Of a stretch of DNA of 64,000 bases, positions 60,510 through 64,000 are shown piece by piece. Source of the stretch: CAVRCA01 sp965218045 (GTDB taxonomy: Bacteria; Pseudomonadota; Alphaproteobacteria; Acetobacterales; Acetobacteraceae); the NCBI GenBank assembly GCA_965218045.1, contig CBDCJX010000011.1, positions 1-64,000 of the forward strand, in the 5' to 3' direction. The translations under genes were made by a program, and so were the position numbers. Under the pieces are notes generated by a model, which made no database searches, was not told where the DNA came from, and saw only the letters and a program-made list of their open reading frames with translations. The stretch's first letter is position 1, and every line of letters starts with the position of its first letter.

Positions 60510-60701
60510 TCAGAAAGTCGAATAGGTACCGGACTTACCACCATTGCTCGACACCATGACCGTGCCTTCGCTTGAGACGGCCACCACGTTTGATCCCCAA
60601 ACCATGATCGCGGTAAGTCCGCCCGAGATCTGCCCAATTTCATTCTGTGTTAGTTCGCGCTCATCTGGCGTTAGTTCACGCATCACGTTGACCGGATTCA
60701 T
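60510..60701 (-). CDS. Double-glycine-leader peptide precursor, copy 2
   Basis: This 63-residue precursor starts at ATG 60701 behind a CAGGAGT site. The leader ends ELTQNEIGQISGG, and the 35-residue core starts LTAIMVWGSNVVAVSSEG and ends TYSTF. Compared with copy 1 the changes are T4V, D20N, E23G in the leader and M34V, M47T, I49M, N52S, A59T, R62T in the core. The cleavage motif and the WGSNVVAVSSEG and NGGKSG blocks are invariant. Unlike copy 1 it retains about 170 bases of upstream DNA with a CRP-type palindrome. An upstream in-frame ATG at 60746 is judged not to be used. Confidence 0.75.
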   Translation of the reverse strand: MNPVNVMRELTPDERELTQNEIGQISGGLTAIMVWGSNVVAVSSEGTVMVSSNGGKSGTYSTF

Positions 60702-60774
60702 CGTTTGACTCCTGTAATAGAACGGACACCGATACATGTGCCGCACCGCAACATTGTTTCAAGCTGAGCTTCTG

Positions 60775-60796
60775 CGCTGTGATCTTTGTCACAGCG
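60775..60796 (-). promoter_or_regulatory. CRP/FNR-type palindrome upstream of peptide copy 2
   Basis: CGCTGTGA, six bases (TCTTTG), TCACAGCG is a perfect inverted repeat. It contains the exact CRP core TGTGA-N6-TCACA. On the minus strand a weak promoter (TTGAAA at 60757-60762, about 17 bases, ACATGT at 60734-60739) follows, placing the site near -59, close to the class I activator position. Confidence 0.6.
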
Positions 60797-60870
60797 ACAA
60801 CTTAGATCCTATTCAGGACCTTCGCACCTTGGATTATTTGCCGGATTGGCCGCTAGATTGAACCCTATCG

Positions 60871-63800
60871 TTACTCTGCCGCCACCGCGACTGGCCGGGG
60901 ATCACGCAGCTGCGCGAGCAGCGCCTTGCGGCTCTGCTCGGCGCGCCGCCAGTTCGCAAGCTTGATCGGGCCGAAGCCGCGCACGTGGTCGGGGAGCTCG
61001 GCCAAGGCCACGGCAGTGTCCAGAGTGGCCGGGCCCAACGCCGCCAGCACCGCCCGCATGTCCTCGCCATACGCGTCGATCATCGCCCGCTCGATCTTGC
61101 GGTCCTCCTGCCAGCCGAACGGATCGAGCGCTGTGCCGCGCAGCGCCTTGCCGTGGCGCAGCACGCGGAACAGCGGCAACGCCAGCCAGCCGGGGATGGC
61201 GATCTTGCGCCGCCGACCGGTTGCCGGATCGGTGCGGGTGATCAGCGGTGGTGCCAGATGGAACATCGGCTTTTCGCCGCCCGGATGCTGGGCGGCGGCG
61301 TGCAAGCGGGCGACCTCGTACTCGTCCTTGTAGCCCATCACGCGAAACCAGCCCTCCGCCGCGGCGGCGGACAGCTTGCCCGGCTGGCCGAACACCACCG
61401 TCTCGCGCGCCACCGCCTCGCCGACCCGAGCGCGATACGTGGCGGCATAGGCGTCGTTCTGATACGCGGCGAGCGAGGCGGCACGGCGGTCGATCATCGT
61501 TTGCAGCTCCGGCGGCGCGTCGGCGCGCTGATCGGCCAGAATCTCGTCGACCTTCTCCGGGAACGCGGCGAGGATACGGCCCCATAGGAAGGCGCGCCGA
61601 TTCAGCGCCACCGCCGCACCGTTCAGCTGGATCGACTGCAGCAGCGCCCGACGACTGATCGGCACCAGCCCGCGCTGCCAGGCGAGCCCCAGCAGCATGG
61701 TGTTCATCGCCTGCGCGTTGCCGAACAGGTGCTCGGCCAGGGACGACGCGTGCAGCCAGCTTGGCTGCCCTTGCGGGGTCGCGCGCTCGATGGTGCGGCG
61801 ATGCAGGCCGGCGTCGATCTTCATCCGCGCGTCGCGCTTGAACCCGGCGGTCATCGCCAGATCAAGGTTGCCGATCACGGCCGCGTCGGGCCGGCAGGTT
61901 TCCAGCACGCCAGCGCTGGCGGAGACGGCGAGATCGGCGGCGAGCATGAGGTCGGCTTGGCCGCGCGGGATACGCACCACGTCGAGCTGATCCGCCTCGC
62001 CGATCTGCACGTGTGACAACACGGCACCGTTCTTCTGCGCCATGCCGGTGTAGTCGAGCGTCTTGACCACCCTTCCGTCGAGCTGCGCCGCCTGGGCGAC
62101 GATCTGCCCGGTGGTGACGATGCCGCCGCCGCCGATGCCGGCGAACACGCCGCGCCAGGCCGGTACGCGCTCCGTGATCTCCGGCTCGGCGAGTTTCGCC
62201 TCCAGCGTCTGCTCCTGCTTCTGCCAACGCGGGTCGGCTTCCGGCGCGCGCGGCGGGCCGGCGACGGTGACGAAGCTTGGGCAGAAGCCTTTCAGACAGG
62301 AGAGATCGACGTTGCAGCTCGTCGGATTGATCCGCCGCTTGCGGCCGAGATCAGTTTCCACCGGCTCAATGGCGATGCAGCTCGATTGCACTGAGCAGTC
62401 GCCACAATTCTCGCAGACCTCCTCGTTGATGATCACGCTGCGAGTCGGCTGGGCCATCTTGCCGCGCTTGCGTCGCCGTCGCTTCTCGGTGGCGCAGACC
62501 TGGTCGTAGATGATGACCGAGACGCCCTCTTCGTCGCGCAACCGCCGCTGGATCGCATCGAGCGCGTCGCGTTGGTCGCGCGTGGCGCCGTCGGGCAGCG
62601 CGTCGGCGCGCGGCAGGCGCTCGGCTTCGTCGGCGACGACGGCGATGTGGGTCACACCCTCGGCGGCGACCTGGGCGGCAATCTGCGTCACGCTGGGGCC
62701 GCCCTCGGCCGGCTGGCCGCCGGTCATCGCCACCGCGTCGTTGAATAGGATCTTGAACGTGACATTGGCGCGCGCCGCGACCGCCTGGCGGATCGCCAGC
62801 AGGCCGGAGTGCTGATAGGTGCCGTCGCCCATGTTGACGAACACGTGCTTGGTGTCGGTGAACGGGGCGAGGCCGACCCAGGGCATGCCCTCGCCGCCCA
62901 TGTGGGTGAAGGTGCGGGTCTCGTTGCCTTCCGCCAATGCGAGGAAATGGCAGCCGATCCCGGCGGTGGCGAAGCTGCCTTGCGGCACCTTGGTCGAGGT
63001 GCCGTGCGGGCAGCCGGCGCAGAAGGCGGGGCCGCGCCGCAGCAATCCCTCCGGTCGTTCGGCGGCCGAGGCAACCGCCGGTTCGGCCACCTCGATGCCG
63101 GCCGCGCGCAGGAACCGCGCCATGCCGGCGGCGACGATCTCCGGCGTGAATTCCATCAGCGGCGTCAGCAGCTTCTCGCCGCCGAGCCCCACCTTGCCGG
63201 CGACGGCGGGGCGGCTGTCGGCTGGCAGATGGTACAGGGCGTCGCGCACCTGCCGCTCGACGAAGGAGCGTTTTTCCTCGAGCACGAGCAACGCCCGCTT
63301 GCCGCGCGCGAACTGCGCCAAGCCCTCGGTCTCCAGCGGCCAGGACAGGCCGACCTTGTAGACCGCGATACGCGGATCGCCGGCGAGGCCGAGCATGGCC
63401 AGCGCGTGCAAGGTGTCGAGGTGCGCCTTGCCCACCGTGACCAAGCCGATCGGCGCGTCGCGTCCCGGCACGACCAGCCGGTCGATCCCATTGGTCCGCA
63501 CCCAGGCGCCGACCGCGGGCAGGCGCTCGTCGATCACCCGGCGTTCCAGCTCGGCCCGGTCGGCGGGGAACTGCATGGTGTGGTCGATATTCAGCCCATG
63601 CGCCGGCAACGCGATGTCGGGGCGGGTGAAGCGCCAGCTCGACGGCACTGCCACCGTCGCGTGCTGCTCGACCACGTCGGCGATGGTCTTCATCGCGATC
63701 CACAGCCCGCTGAAGCGCGACAGGGCGATGCCGGCGAGGCCGAAATCGAGGATGTCGGCCACTCCGGCGGGCGCCAGCACCGGCATCATCAGTGCCTCGA

Positions 63801-64000
63801 ACACGTGATCGGTCTGGTGCGGGTAGGTCGAGGACTGCGCCGCGTGGTCGTCACCCGCCACCGCCAGCACGCCGCCGAGGGGCGCTGTGCCGAACATGGT
63901 GGCGCAGTGCAGCGCGTCGCCGCTGCGATCCACTCCGGGTCCCTTGGCGTACCAGAGCCCGAACACGCCGTCGTGGCGCTTGCCAGGAAACGCGTCGATC
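60871..64000 (-). CDS. Indolepyruvate ferredoxin oxidoreductase family protein (fused), 5' end outside the window
   Basis: The visible part exceeds 1030 residues and the frame runs unbroken to the window edge. It is the fused form of 2-oxoacid:acceptor oxidoreductase. A TPP-binding beta-type region (GIGCHFLALAEGNETRTFTH, then FVNMGDGTYQHSG and DAVAMTGGQP) and cysteine ligands of an iron-sulfur cluster (CENCGDC, CSVQSSC and further Cys) are followed by the gamma-type domain (GVFAGIGGGGIVTTGQIVAQ). The N-terminal pyrimidine-binding part is missing from the window. The enzyme decarboxylates aryl-pyruvates to acyl-CoA in aromatic amino-acid breakdown. The last residues (DPRPVAVAAE) end at 60871. 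Confidence 0.9.
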   Translation of the reverse strand, partial: IDAFPGKRHDGVFGLWYAKGPGVDRSGDALHCATMFGTAPLGGVLAVAGDDHAAQSSTYPHQTDHVFEALMMPVLAPAGVADILDFGLAGIALSRFSGLWIAMKTIADVVEQHATVAVPSSWRFTRPDIALPAHGLNIDHTMQFPADRAELERRVIDERLPAVGAWVRTNGIDRLVVPGRDAPIGLVTVGKAHLDTLHALAMLGLAGDPRIAVYKVGLSWPLETEGLAQFARGKRALLVLEEKRSFVERQVRDALYHLPADSRPAVAGKVGLGGEKLLTPLMEFTPEIVAAGMARFLRAAGIEVAEPAVASAAERPEGLLRRGPAFCAGCPHGTSTKVPQGSFATAGIGCHFLALAEGNETRTFTHMGGEGMPWVGLAPFTDTKHVFVNMGDGTYQHSGLLAIRQAVAARANVTFKILFNDAVAMTGGQPAEGGPSVTQIAAQVAAEGVTHIAVVADEAERLPRADALPDGATRDQRDALDAIQRRLRDEEGVSVIIYDQVCATEKRRRRKRGKMAQPTRSVIINEEVCENCGDCSVQSSCIAIEPVETDLGRKRRINPTSCNVDLSCLKGFCPSFVTVAGPPRAPEADPRWQKQEQTLEAKLAEPEITERVPAWRGVFAGIGGGGIVTTGQIVAQAAQLDGRVVKTLDYTGMAQKNGAVLSHVQIGEADQLDVVRIPRGQADLMLAADLAVSASAGVLETCRPDAAVIGNLDLAMTAGFKRDARMKIDAGLHRRTIERATPQGQPSWLHASSLAEHLFGNAQAMNTMLLGLAWQRGLVPISRRALLQSIQLNGAAVALNRRAFLWGRILAAFPEKVDEILADQRADAPPELQTMIDRRAASLAAYQNDAYAATYRARVGEAVARETVVFGQPGKLSAAAAEGWFRVMGYKDEYEVARLHAAAQHPGGEKPMFHLAPPLITRTDPATGRRRKIAIPGWLALPLFRVLRHGKALRGTALDPFGWQEDRKIERAMIDAYGEDMRAVLAALGPATLDTAVALAELPDHVRGFGPIKLANWRRAEQSRKALLAQLRDPRPVAVAAE

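Noticed and set aside
60775..60796. Hairpin as terminator of the oxidoreductase gene
   Set aside because: No T-run follows on the minus strand and the core matches the CRP consensus exactly; an operator is more likely, though not proven.

Overview
The window is GC-rich chromosomal DNA of an alphaproteobacterium. The gene content fits Rhodospirillales, most likely Acetobacteraceae or a near relative: an RNase E with a huge acidic insertion, the dapF-mtaB-ftsY run, a methylcrotonyl-CoA carboxylase cluster, a type I-secreted repeat protein and a PEP-CTERM protein. The family assignment is an inference from gene content and protein style, not from a marker-gene tree.

Layout. 1-5864: a broken aspartoacylase-type gene at the edge, two overlapping GT4 glycosyltransferases, a MaoC hydratase with a CitE-type CoA-ester lyase, and a glycine-rich repeat protein. 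5899-13829: a peroxidase-related enzyme, DedA, a hydroxyacid dehydrogenase/SDR pair, queC coupled to a Rap1a-like gene, a moeB/DsrE/SH3 run, and a three-subunit nitrile hydratase/thiocyanate hydrolase-like operon. 13837-32590: housekeeping core with rne, a Tat-exported amidase, PBP1A, prfB (with its programmed frameshift), ftsY, mtaB, dapF, rpmI-rplT, pheST, lepA and tRNA-Ser(GGA). 32591-38947: an accessory island behind the tRNA. It holds a serine recombinase lacking a catalytic arginine, a complete IS256-family element, the remnant of a P4-type integrase, and a 3.5-kb unit bounded by 22-bp perfect inverted repeats. That unit carries an IS1-family transposase, a coiled-coil zinc-ribbon protein and an XRE-ImmA cassette. 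39049-50582: metal homeostasis (mntH, zur, znuACB with a Zur-like box), small enzymes, and a broken HTH regulator. 50902-64000: branched-chain/leucine degradation (ivd-mccB-mccA and divergent acyl-CoA genes), IS debris, two tandem double-glycine-leader peptides, and an indolepyruvate ferredoxin oxidoreductase running off the window.

The observations most worth following are: (1) two paralogous 63-residue peptides with a textbook double-glycine leader, 0.7 kb apart among IS debris, the upstream one behind a perfect CRP-type palindrome; (2) a 750-bp dispersed unit present twice, at 22.3-23.0 kb and inverted at 49.8-50.6 kb, encoding a 219-residue protein of unknown function from a conserved promoter that appears to give a leaderless mRNA; (3) the inverted-repeat-bounded IS1-type unit with an HTH-metallopeptidase cassette; and (4) the split nitrile hydratase-like operon. 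No CRISPR array, rRNA or replication origin was seen.
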